Shown: positions 11,249 through 20,875 of the stretch, in pieces | How positions within the stretch are numbered: the first letter of the stretch is position 1 | How the letters are laid out: every line of letters begins with the position of its first letter | Origin: Paramyrothecium sp. XJ0827 | Taxonomy: Eukaryota > Ascomycota > Sordariomycetes > Hypocreales > Stachybotryaceae | NCBI GenBank assembly: GCA_020881915.1 | Contig: JAJFPB010000001.1 | Span: 4,030,001-4,094,000, forward strand | Length of the DNA: 64,000 bases | Reading direction: 5' to 3' | Program-made: the position numbers and the translations under genes | Notes under the pieces: generated by a model | Databases searched by the model: none | Seen by the model: the letters and a program-made list of their open reading frames with translations, nothing else | What the model was told of the DNA's origin: nothing

Positions 11249-12013
11249 ATGCCGTACGTCGGCGAGGATGTGCAATCACCACGGAAGCGCAGATGGGAAG
11301 ATGACAAGGACGACCTGTACAACCTGTACAGGCCCGAGAAACAGGGCGAAATCTTTCTTATCAACCAACGTCCAGACTTTGCTTCCCGGAAGGTCTTGCC
11401 TCTATCGAAGCGGGCCAGAATCGCCACGGACGATGGGATGCACATTTACGACGACCTCGCACCCTCTCACCGGACGCGAACCTCGCTGTCCAAGTTATCA
11501 CAAGATTACCACGAATTCACCGCCCCTCGGCTGCCGCCAAAAACCACGGGAAGCTCATTACTACCCTGCCATATATGCCATCGCCGGCCCACCAAAAAAT
11601 CAGACCTCGATTCCTTCGCTAGCTGCGAGGGCTGCGGCGAGCGGACCTGCTTCGTTTGCATTCGGCAGTGTGTCGGCTGGGGCGTAGCGGAGGTCACTGC
11701 ATCGACGGAGGAGGAGGACGCTCTATCGCGGTCGTTTCACATGGACGACGTCGATGATTTACTTGCTGCCCAACAACAGCACGGGCACTACGACACGAAC
11801 CACAACCTTGAAGTAGGTGGCTCAAAGGCAGAAGGAGCGGGAGCGGGAGCTGGGCGGCCACCAAGCCATCCCGAGGGCGACCGACAATCTTCAAGAGGAG
11901 GATGGACCATGGCAGGACACCGCACCATGGTATGCAGCCGGTGCTGCGTCGAGAAAGGTGCCGAGGGCGAGGTCGCCTGCCTGGGCTGCCTGTCGAGGAT
12001 GGAAGGGGCCTGA
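11249..12013 (+). CDS. Small protein with clustered CxxC zinc-binding motifs, function unknown
   Basis: Single-exon, 254 residues. The N-terminal 100 residues are basic/acidic and probably disordered, with a likely nuclear signal (SPRKRRW). Cysteines then fall in spaced CxxC pairs: C107-C110 (CHIC), C126-C129 (CEGC), C134-C137 (CFVC) with C141 after it, and at the C-terminus C229-C232 (CSRC, then C233) and C244-C247 (CLGC). A low-complexity acidic, Gln/His and Gly/Ala linker of about 85 residues separates the two groups. The order resembles a cross-braced treble-clef finger (RING, FYVE or ZZ type) split by a long insert, but I cannot place it in a named family. It is convergent with RPT1. A role in chromatin or cell-cycle regulation is possible but not shown. 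Confidence 0.75.
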   Translation: MPYVGEDVQSPRKRRWEDDKDDLYNLYRPEKQGEIFLINQRPDFASRKVLPLSKRARIATDDGMHIYDDLAPSHRTRTSLSKLSQDYHEFTAPRLPPKTTGSSLLPCHICHRRPTKKSDLDSFASCEGCGERTCFVCIRQCVGWGVAEVTASTEEEDALSRSFHMDDVDDLLAAQQQHGHYDTNHNLEVGGSKAEGAGAGAGRPPSHPEGDRQSSRGGWTMAGHRTMVCSRCCVEKGAEGEVACLGCLSRMEGA

Positions 12014-12553
12014 CGGAACACCACCGTGTAATGATGGATGTGACCATTTCTCACGAATTATGACTTGACTCTCGAGCAGCGAAGGCTCGCGTTGGGCGGC
12101 TTTCGTCCCCCGACCTCTACATAGCTTCGACTTGTTCTTCTTTGCTGGATGGGCGGAATACAGGGAAGGTTTAATGGGCATGTTTTTTGTGGATATCGCG
12201 GTATGCGAGCATATTTTGTAGGGAAAGGCGTTTTGTTCCCGAATGGAGTTCAGCGCGCTGCCCTGGCAGTTTAGGATGAGGGCTCTCTGGGTGTTGATTT
12301 CGGCACTCAATCACATAGAGATTGGGGCACCTAACCACAAGCCTATTATAACATGTCAATTCCACTACGGTGACACTCTCAGTTGTGCCTTATGATTTCG
12401 AATAGAGCACTAAAGCGCCATAACCACATATGGATGGGTTGAAGTTTGTATGTCATATCATCTAAGTAGTATCACGTATTACCCACGCCCTGCCAGTCAG
12501 TACCGGTTTGTTAATCGTACACCACGTTTATTAAGTACATAAAGCGTCGCTCT
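12014..12553. other. Convergent 3' region between the 11249 gene and RPT1
   Basis: 540 bp of 3'UTR-type sequence, AT-rich towards RPT1. No supported gene. Confidence 0.55.
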
Positions 12554-14035
12554 CTAGTTGTACTGCATGTACGTCGCTGTCGAGTTGAACTTCAGGTTGC
12601 CCTTGATGACCTTGTCCACCGCACTCAAGAAGTCCTTTTCCGACGCAACCTTTCTCCGGGCACGGATGGCGAACATGCCGGCCTCTGTGCACACACTCCT
12701 CAACTCCGCGCCTGTGGCGTTGGGGCAAAGTCGGGAGATGAGCTCCCAGCGGATATCACGCTCTACGGACATGCTCTTTGCGTGAATGCGTAGAATGTTT
12801 GCACGTCCTTCAAGGTCAGGGAGTGAAAACTCAATCTTGCGATCGATACGACCAGGTCGCATAAGAGCAGGATCCAGGGTGGACGGTCTGTTCGTGGCGA
12901 ACATGACCTTGATGTTTCCACGGGCGTCGAAACCATCAAGTTGTGTGATCAGCTCCAGCATAGTTCGCTGGACTTCGTTGTCACCACCAGCGCCGTCGTC
13001 GAATCGAGCACCGCCGACAGCGTCAATTTCGTCGAAGAAGATAATGCAAGCCTTCTTCGTCCGAGCCATCTCAAACAGCTCCCTGACCATCCTGGCACCC
13101 TCACCGACGTACTTCTGGACAAGCTCGCTTCCAATAACACGAATGAAGGTGGCGTCCGTCCTGTTGGCAACAGCCCTGGCGCAAAGTGTCTTGCCTGTAC
13201 CGGGGGGTCCGTACAAAAGAGCACCCTTGGGAGGGTCGATGCCAAGGTTGACGAAGCGCTCAGGTGATAGCAGCGGCATCTCCACAACCTCCCGTAGCTT
13301 CTCAACCTGTTCCTTGCATCCACCGACATCGCCATATGTCACGTCAGGCTTCTCCTCGACCGTCATCATGGTAACGCTGGCATCGATCTTCGGGGGCAGT
13401 GGCAGCATGATCTGGTACTTGTTGCGATCGACACCAACGCGCATGCCTTCTTCGATATCCGTTGGGCTGACACGGTCGCCCAGCTGGACGACAAACTTGG
13501 CGATTTGCTTGACGTTGATCACGTACTTGCTCTTGGATTCGTCGCCCTTCTCGTCGGCTATAATCTTCGTACATCGTGCGACCTGGAAAGGTTGCTCCTC
13601 GGACATGCGTTGCCGATCGGCGGCAACATCCCATAGATGTGGAGGTGCCAGGCCTGTGTCGGATTCCTGCAAGCAGTAAGCATCACGTCCTAACCACCAC
13701 GAAGAGAGGATGGGCATACCTTGACGCCAATCTTCTCATCTACGCTTTGTTGCTTCTCCTTGATCTGCTTCTCTAGCTTCTTGATGGCGGCTCCGTAAGG
13801 TGCTGCGCCATAAGTCTTGAGCACTTGAATATCCCTGGTGACTAAATCAGTCCGATTCTTGAATAGGCCGGCCGCAGGGGGACTAACTCATCCGTCAAAG
13901 GCGTGATCTTCTTCTCTTCTATCTCCTCGTCGGCAAAGTTCTTCTGGTACTTCTCCCAGTTCTGACCGGTCGCGGAAGGCTACGCGGATTAGCAAGCGAT
14001 TCGCCAGGCCATGTTGCCGGCGGAGAGCTTACCAT
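12554..14035 (-). CDS. RPT1: 26S proteasome regulatory ATPase subunit 1 (PSMC2 type)
   Basis: Exons on the minus strand are 14035-14033, 13979-13888, 13834-13720 and 13666-12554, giving 440 residues (human PSMC2 has 433). As in PRE10, the first coding exon is only the ATG, split from [12 protein letters not shown] by a 53-bp intron. The second and third introns are also 53 bp. Domains in order: an N-terminal coiled coil ([20 protein letters not shown]), [13 protein letters not shown] (Rpt1-specific), an OB fold, then the AAA+ module with Walker A GPPGTGKT, Walker [13 protein letters not shown] and [12 protein letters not shown]. The C-terminus is YMQYN. Rpt1 is one of six ATPases of the 19S base that unfold substrates and translocate them into the 20S core. 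The gene is head-to-head with CCT4. Confidence 0.96.
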
Positions 14036-14498
14036 GGTGGCGTCCGAGGCAGCAGAAGCTGTCGGGCGAGTATATGTGTGTGTTCAGGGATATGCGCCGT
14101 TCAATTTGTAGTGCAAGAGGATGCAAGGCCGTGTGGGTGGTTGTCGATGTCTGGGTTGTGAAGTGGACTCGTGCAGCGATTCGGACGGTGATGAAGGTAC
14201 TGGAAGCATTCCGTAACCAAGCGTTGCCTTGAGCTCATGCACCGATCCGCCTGCTGCTGGCTGGCTCGAGGCCGCTAGTCCTGATTGGGATGTGCTTGGC
14301 GGCATGGTCTTCGGAGGCTGGATAATCTCAGGGTCCGACACCAAAAATTCTGGGTGCTAATGGCGGAGTAGGGCAGAAGGTGGGATATTCTCAAGGCTAC
14401 GGTGATATCGTGAGCGTATCTGTATCTTGAGCACTCCCGCAACATCACGCTCCCGACACAGCTCACGAACACCCCGGCTCGAGCATCCAACATTCACA
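14036..14498. promoter_or_regulatory. Divergent RPT1-CCT4 promoter
   Basis: 463 bp between two divergent start codons. An inverted CCAAT (ATTGG) is at 14284-14288, near the middle. I find no exact yeast Rpn4-type GGTGGCAAA box and no heat-shock element. ORFs inside show no domain. Confidence 0.5.
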
Positions 14499-16269
14499 AT
14501 GTCTGCGCCGGCCACAGCACCACCGGCTGGTGTCTCTGGAAATGCCACTTTCAGGGTATGCAGCGAGCTCCCACCTAGCTTGAAGCTCCCCCCACTAACG
14601 AACGCGTAGGACAAGGAGAAGCCCATGGCCGTGCGCTCGTCGAACATCGTCGCTGCTAGAGGTAAGGACTTTCAGTCTTGGGTCTACTCAAAGAATCTCG
14701 GCTCATACTTGTACAGCTGTTGCCGATGCCATCAGGACGTCGCTGGGCCCCCGAGGCATGGACAAGATGATTCGGAGTGGAAAGGGCGAAACGATCATTA
14801 CCAACGACGGCAACACCATGTTGAAGAGCATGTCCGTGCTGCATCCCACTGCGAAGATGCTGGTAAACCTATCCGGCGCCCAAGATGTTGAAGCTGGCGA
14901 CGGTACCACCTCCGTTGTCGTCATCTGCGGAAGTCTGCTTGGAGCTGCCGACCGACTCCTTTCCAAGGGTATTCACCCGGCCGTCATTTCCGAGTCTTTC
15001 CAGAGAGCCGCGGCCGCAGCCGTTCAAGTTTTGCACGACATGTCCCAACCCATCTCTCTCACCGACACTGCATCCCTCCTCCAAGCTGCAAACACCTCCT
15101 TGTCATCCAAGATCGTCTCGCAATACTCGAACTTGCTGGGACCCATGGCTGTCAATGCCGTGACCAAGACGATTGATGTGAAGACAGCCGACAATGTGGA
15201 TCTCAAGAACATCCGAATCATCAAGAAGGCTGGTGGCACGATGGAAGATAGCGAGCTTGTTGATGGACTCGTCCTGACCCAGCCAGTCCTGAAGAATGCT
15301 GGTGGCCCTATCCGCATGGAAAAGGCACGGATAGGACTTATCCAGTTCCAGCTCAGCCCTCCCAAGCCTGACGTAAGTGGCACTTGACACCGACGAGAAT
15401 TGCTTTGGCATGCTAATAGCGACTAGATGGAGAACACGATCCAGGTCAACGACTACCGTCAGATGGACAGAATTGTCAAGGAGGAACGTCTATATCTGCT
15501 GAACATGGCCAAGAAGATCAAGAAGGCTAAATGCAACGTCCTGCTCATCCAGAAGTCGATCCTGCGCGATGCCGTGAACGATCTATCCCTGCACTTCCTC
15601 GCCAAGCTGGGCATCCTTGCCGTGAAGGACATTGAGCGGGACGAGGTGGAGTTCGTCTGCAAGTCAACTGGCTGCAAGCCTATTGCGGACATTGACTCGT
15701 TCACGGAGGACAAGCTTGGTTCCGCTGACCTGGTGGAGGAGGTCCAGACTTCTGGCTCACGGGTGGTCAAGGTTACCGGTGCTAAGGCGACTGGCAAGAC
15801 GGTATCCGTGGTCGTCCGAGGTGCCAACTCTCTCATTCGTGAAGAGGCAGAGCGAAGTCTGCATGACGCTCTCTGCGTCGTCCGCTGCCTGGTCAAGAAG
15901 AAGGCTCTCATTGCTGGCGGAGGTGCACCGGAGATTGAGATCGCAGCCCAGCTTTCTAAGCAGGCTCGAAGCCTGACTGGCACGGAGGCTATTTGCTGGA
16001 AGGCCTTTGCAGATGCAATGGAGGTTATTCCCACGACACTGGCCGAGAACGCAGGCCTTAACAGCATCAAGGTTGTCACAGACCTACGACACCGACACGA
16101 AATGGGCGAGCGCAACGCAGGCGTGAGCATCAAGTCTGGCGGTGTCAACACCAACATTTCCAAGGAGAATGTGCTGCAGCCGCTGCTGGTCAGCACCAGC
16201 GCCATTGAGCTGGCCGCGGAGACGGTGAAGATGATTTTGAGGATAGACGACATTGCATTGACGAGATAG
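14499..16269 (+). CDS. CCT4: T-complex chaperonin (CCT/TRiC) subunit delta
   Basis: Exons are 14499-14555, 14610-14661, 14717-15372 and 15427-16269, giving 535 residues (human CCT4 has 539). Introns are 54, 55 and 54 bp, all in frame. The sequence runs from [33 protein letters not shown] through the nucleotide-binding [25 protein letters not shown], the delta-type apical domain ([20 protein letters not shown]), and [12 protein letters not shown] with [15 protein letters not shown] in the equatorial domain, ending [16 protein letters not shown]4 is one of eight paralogous subunits of the cytosolic chaperonin that folds actin, tubulin and WD40 proteins. The match to delta rather than other CCT paralogues rests on the N-terminal and C-terminal segments. 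Confidence 0.96.
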
Positions 16270-16886
16270 AGTACGACACCTCCAGCAGGATGCTGTATGA
16301 TAATACCAATTAAAATGGGGTCATGAACACAACCAACTGGCGCTGTGAATAGAAGCTTACACAATCGCCATGAGAACCTGCACGCACATCTTCCATTGTG
16401 AAACTCTGAATGACGACCACTCTCTTGGTAGGAACGGAGTAACTGCGAGTGTATGGTGATGAGGTGTGTTGACTGAGCGTCATGTTGGTATCTGATGAGA
16501 TCCTAGGCGTACCTAATGTGATGTATTCGAGTTCTTGCCTGATACACAAGACTGGCTGGCACTTGCCAGATACCTAGGGTACGCATCCCAGACGCGTGCA
16601 AGGCCTGCACCTTCCTCCAATGCAGCCCATGTTTCAAGAAATTTCTCTACCAAGGAAAGCACCTGAAAGTATGCATCCAGTCGTCGGAAAAACTGTGCAA
16701 CGTCTTCACAGGAGGCCTACCTGATTGTTCCGGAAACGCCTCATTGATGGTTTAACATGCCAAGAACGAGAGCTGCTTCACAACTCGCAGTCATCTCTCA
16801 CCCGCCGAAAACCTTTCCCCAAGTGTCCGAGGTTGAGCATTTCTTGCGCAATATGCGAGCAGTAGCCCAGCCCAGCTTCTCCCCTA
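16270..16886. other. Intergenic: CCT4 3'UTR and upstream region of the coiled-coil gene
   Basis: 617 bp. An ATG at 16757 opens a plausible-looking reading frame (MPRTRAASQLAVISH), but it is out of frame with the downstream coiled-coil gene. A short intron ending at the TAG before 16863 could in principle join them, though the required donor is poor. No other gene is seen. Confidence 0.4.
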
Positions 16887-17360
16887 ATGATACAAACCAC
16901 GAGAACTCTGCTAGACAAGGCCAGAGACGCATTACAGAGGTTGGTAAAAGAAACACAGCTTGGAAAGATTGTTCTGAACAGAGTGTCCGCAGCTCCGCGA
17001 GAAGCGAGACGAGCAGGCGGCCAGAGTGGTTGCCGACTTTGATGAGGCTATGCAGGATCTCCGTCACCGCATTGCCGCTCACCAGGAACGACGGGTACGC
17101 CAAAGGTAGGTTTGGAACAGGCGTGGCATCGGCGAATAACCCTACTGTTGGGTTTTCTAACATGGGATAGTTTCAAGAAGCGTGGAGACCATGTTACGAA
17201 ACTTCTGCAGCTCACCGAGAAAAGAATGAAAATCGAAGCTAGCATAGTTGAGGTTATCACACAAATTCACTTGACGATGACGGGGTACGAAGAAGTGATA
17301 CTGGCGGGATATCACGGCCGGGAGGAAGAGGCCAAGGCGTCGCTGAGCAATGACGATTAA
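16887..17360 (+). CDS. Small coiled-coil protein, three exons, function unknown
   Basis: Read as exons 16887-16943, 16993-17105 and 17171-17360, the gene encodes 119 residues. It opens MIQTTRTLLDKARDALQRL. The joined exons give LREKRDEQAARVVADFDEAMQDLRHRIAAHQERRV, then FKKRGDHVTKLLQLTEKRMK and TGYEEVILAGYHGREEEAK. Nearly all of it is charged amphipathic helix with heptad-like spacing, and no single frame shows this. Intron 2 (65 bp, GTAGGT donor, TTCTAAC branch, GATAG acceptor) is convincing. Intron 1 (49 bp, GTAAAA donor, CGCAG acceptor) is weaker because its branch point is poor. The true N-terminus could lie upstream. I cannot name a family. A small subunit of a larger coiled-coil complex is one possibility. 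It is convergent with COX17, 304 bp apart. Confidence 0.55.
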
Positions 17361-17664
17361 TTTGGTGTAGCGTCCAAACCAAGTGATCATGACGATTCCC
17401 TAGGATCATCCATTTAATCATCTCATCGACACTCGAGATGAGAACTGCATGATGCCATACTTTGATCTTCCAGTTGCAAACCGTCTTCTTGTAGAAGATG
17501 TATTCGTTCCATGAACTGTTTTGCCGCACTCCAAACCGGGAAAACTAGACGAAGGAGAATGAAGCTGCGAGGTGGATCTATTGTTGTGAATGCAAATCGC
17601 CAGACCAATCTATGCCCTATCTTACACTGTTACAGATGCAATCCCACCAAACGTCCAAAGATGC
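17361..17664. other. Convergent 3' region between the coiled-coil gene and COX17
   Basis: 304 bp, presumed 3'UTRs. Nothing else seen. Confidence 0.5.
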
Positions 17665-18069
17665 TCAGATCTTGTAGCCGAAGTCGGCCATGCAAGTCTT
17701 GTACAAGTCCACCAGCGATTTGCAGTCGGCGGCCGGGTCCTTCGCATTCGAGAAGAGCATGCACTCGTCTCTTCGGGCCTTCTCGTCCTTGCAAACGCAG
17801 CACGGCTGGATTGACGCATGTTAGCAAGGCCGATGCAACATATATTCGTGATGCCTCGTGTCGATTGGGGGCGAATCGTTTCGAAGCGGGCTTACCTTGG
17901 GCTTGGCAGCGTTGTCGGCTTGCGCGACGACGGGCGCGGACGTTGTTGCCGTTGCTGTAGCTTGCAGTCAGTAAACCATGCTTAGCCAGGAGTTGATGCG
18001 CGCGCCACGATGCGCGGCGCGGCGTGTTCTGGGAGCTGACGTACGCAGAGTTGCAGTCTTGCCGTCCAT
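17665..18069 (-). CDS. COX17: Cytochrome c oxidase copper chaperone
   Basis: Exons on the minus strand are 18069-18045 (25 nt), 17960-17896 (65 nt) and 17805-17665 (141 nt), giving 76 residues. Introns of 84 and 90 bp keep frame. The protein starts MDGKTATLPTATATTSAPVV, then a short linker ends KPKPCCVC. The copper-binding PCCVC motif has Cys32, Cys33 and Cys35. The twin CX9C motif is exact: Cys35-Cys45 and Cys58-Cys68. The C-terminus MADFGYKI matches the conserved ending of Cox17. It carries Cu(I) in the mitochondrial intermembrane space to Sco1 and Cox11 for cytochrome oxidase assembly, and the CX9C pairs form disulfides through the Mia40 pathway. It is easy to overlook because no exon exceeds 46 codons. 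Confidence 0.93.
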
Positions 18070-18940
18070 TGTGTCTGAAATGTTTGCTGGTCCTGCGGCG
18101 ACAGATGCACTTCCTGGAAAGCAAGGTGGCCTGGTCCGGTGTTCAGCAATCTCGAACTTTTTCGATGGCGATGCCGGCAGTATCCGACGTTTGCATTTCT
18201 AAGCACCCCAGCCAATCAACGTCGTCATTGCACGTGCTGGTCGCGAACCAGCCGGCGCGCGCTCGAAAATGAGCTGTCCGAATTGACGTCTGACGTCACA
18301 TCTAATGCTATATACCTGTGGTACTGGAGAAAGAGAAGTCCAAGCATTGGCATTTCTTCTTTTACGAGCTGACAGATTCGCACCACGGCATCGCGCACGG
18401 CTGTTGCTGCTTCGCATGGACCTGGAGCGGCGATCGTTGATTAATGCAAGCCACACTTTGGGCGGGCTCTTCAATTCCGTAATGTTCGGAGCAAGGGATC
18501 CACTATTCACCGTCTCTCCCCGGTTGTGCTCTCCGCACCAATTGGGCTTGCCGTTCCAAGCATCTCAGACAATAGAGCGTAAACAGCATCCACCCTACCC
18601 TCATTCACCGGCATTATCCTCAATTATCGCGACCCTGTGTCGTGCCGTCTGAAGAGTGCTTCTTGCTCATCCTACATAAATACCATTGGCCTTAAATGCT
18701 GTTTGCCATTGGTCACGACCACTAGCATGCTCACAATCAAGGAGATCCATGCCCTTGGGAAGGTACACCCTGACATGCTCCCAGTGCGTGCAATGCTTGT
18801 TGTTGTAGAGCTGCAGGATTGTGCCCGAATCAAATATCCGCCCTGACCGCTTTGAGATGCTTGAGTCTAACAGCCCAGCCCTCAAAGGCTGAAAGCTTGA
18901 TATCGATATCCGCCAGGTGCAATCAGCCATGGCTGGCATG
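18070..18940. promoter_or_regulatory. COX17 upstream region with CCAAT and CACGTG sites
   Basis: CCAAT lies at 18212-18216 in the context AGCCAATCAACGTCG, and CACGTG at 18231-18236, about 145-165 bp upstream of the COX17 ATG. The CCAAT context nearly matches that in front of CYT1. The rest (18300-18940) shows no gene. Confidence 0.55.
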
Positions 18941-19770
18941 AGCAGAAAGCCAAGACAAGCGGGACCCTACGACTGTACCCCACATCGAGGAAGGTATCTA
19001 TGTTGCCACTCGGGATGGTGCCAGTATCGTTGCTCGCGTTGACAAGCCTAAAGACGTGCCTTTGGACGGCTGCCCTTGCCTCGTAGTCATCTACGGCGGT
19101 GGCTACGCGATCGGCGATCTCAACAAGGAAGCGTGGCTTTGTGCGCTCTTCGTGAGTCTTGGTGGCATTGCTAGCAATGTTGATTATAGACTGGCCCCCG
19201 ATCATCCCTTTCCCACCCCCATCAACGATGCACACGATGCCACTAGATGGGTGAGCAAGCCGGTGCCACGAGGTTTTCGTTCGCATCGACATGCTTTTGG
19301 TTGCTGCACACGCCAGGAAGCTCAGCATAAATCAAGGCAAAGGCTTCATAGTTGATGGCGAGAGTTTCGGGAGTGATGTTGCACTTGTTGTCGCGCATCT
19401 GTGTCGGAACGAGCAAATGTCACCGCCCCTGACAGGAACGTACCTCGCAGCGCCGATGGCTATGAGCAGGGAGACTGTCCCTGAGAAGTACAAGGAATGC
19501 TTCCACAGCCTGGATGAGCGCCCCCCACGCACCAGTCTTCACGGCAGAGAGTAATGCGTTTATACATACTAAGCTCTCTGGCTGGGTCTGTCTTATGTGC
19601 CGAATAACACTGGAATTAGAGATTTTTCAAGCCATACCTGGAGATGAACGCGCCTATACAATTGCGTTTCCAGGTCATAGCAGACTTCCGAAGACCTACT
19701 TCCAAGTTTACGGCCTTGATCCGGGGTGAGATGCCGGCCTAGTGATGGAGCAGGTGTAAGAAGTGCCCCT
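18941..19770 (+). pseudogene. Decayed alpha/beta-hydrolase (hormone-sensitive-lipase-like, fold 3)
   Basis: The intact-looking first part reads EEGIYVATRDGASIVARVDK, then CPCLVVIYGGGYAIGDLNKE, VDYRLAPDHPFPTPINDAHD and ATRW. This is the HGGG oxyanion loop (first His replaced by Tyr) and the DYRLAPEHPFP motif. After Trp the frame changes. KGFIVDGESFGSDVALVVAH keeps the nucleophile elbow as GESFG. A second frame change falls at a run of six C (about 19524-19529). The third part (APVFTAESNAF ... LPKTYFQVYGLDPG) then meets TGA where homologues have Arg, followed by DAGLVMEQV and another stop. A GTGAGC donor could make the first break an intron, but the C-run shift and the TGA cannot be explained that way. 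The 5' end is not defined. Confidence 0.78.
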
Positions 19771-20875
19771 ATAAAAGACCGTTCCTTTACCTTCTGTGGC
19801 GGATCAGAGATTGCATATTCGCCGTGATAATGCCACAGTGATGAATACCGTGAAATCATTGGCAAACACATGTCGGGTGGCTATCAATGGAAACCAGGCG
19901 TGGCACACACTGTCCCAAAAACATAATGACCAACGAAGTAGGTCATCGTCATAACGGGACGTGTACCCGAGCAAGACTTCCGAGGCATAACAAGCTTTAA
20001 ACCACCTGTAAAGAGAACATGTTGTTTGCAATTTTTCCAGAAACCAAACGGTTGAAACATGCTCCGCTCAATGACGATAGAAAGGCAGCAAATAAACAGC
20101 CAGTTTAGCTGATGCCTGAATAAATTTACAAGAATCATCAAACTTTCAACTCAAACCTTCTTCTCTGAGAGTGCCTTGCAGGATGATAAAACCGAGATTG
20201 TTGGCCGAGCTCCGAATCACAGGGTGGATGCCGCTATGGGGGGCCCACGTAAGCAAACGCCACCTTGATTCGCCATCTCTCACTTACAACATCCAACAAT
20301 GGCACAGCTTGAATCGGTGTCGCAATTTTGCTGCATGGAAGAACAAAAAGGCCAGGCTCGCCATAGGCGAATTCTAGCAGATCATGGTTCCCACATTCCT
20401 CAATTTCGCCTCCCCCACATTTCGTTTGCCTATAGCCTAGCCTGACTTGACTTGACTCACCGTGACAACCACTTACACCAAACTACACTGTCGTGGAGGG
20501 GGCCGCGTGGCAACGACTCCTGCCTTGTCCCTCTTCTTTATTCGCCTCCGTCTCGACCGAGCCAGCTGAATAGCCATTGAAGCACTAGATCAATCTCGGG
20601 CAGCCAGGGTGTCGCAGAAGCGTCTGGGTCATTCTGTGGTACTACGTAGTAGACGCATCAAGTGTACGCCAACCCGACCCTGCCTAGTTGCCCTGATAAG
20701 GAGGTTACGTGTCGAACTGCCTGTGACGATGCCACTCCTCATATTTATATAGCATGTTGACCTGCCCCAGAGTCCCCGTTTCCCAAGAACTATTACTCCC
20801 AGTGAACCGCCAACTCCATTCTTACCTACATTTTTCAATAGCCCAACCCCTACAAGAACACTCAAACTAGCGCTG
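19771..20875. promoter_or_regulatory. sHsp upstream region with TATA box
   Basis: About 1.1 kb without a supported gene. A TATA-like tract (TATTTATATA) is at 20742-20751, about 125 bp before the sHsp ATG. A weak, incomplete heat-shock-element-like pattern (AGAAG at about 20616, ATTCT at about 20631) lies upstream, and its inner units do not match nGAAn/nTTCn. Confidence 0.45.

Noticed and set aside
12786..13679. 297-codon plus-strand ORF opposite RPT1
   Set aside because: Exact antisense of conserved RPT1 coding sequence. Its length follows from the codon bias of the sense gene, and it shows no domain.
15459..16364. 301-codon minus-strand ORF opposite CCT4
   Set aside because: Mirror of CCT4 exon 4 with Ser/Arg/Leu-rich shadow composition.
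20610..20640. Heat-shock element upstream of the sHsp gene
   Set aside because: Only the outer two of four 5-bp units match nGAAn/nTTCn. Too weak to annotate.
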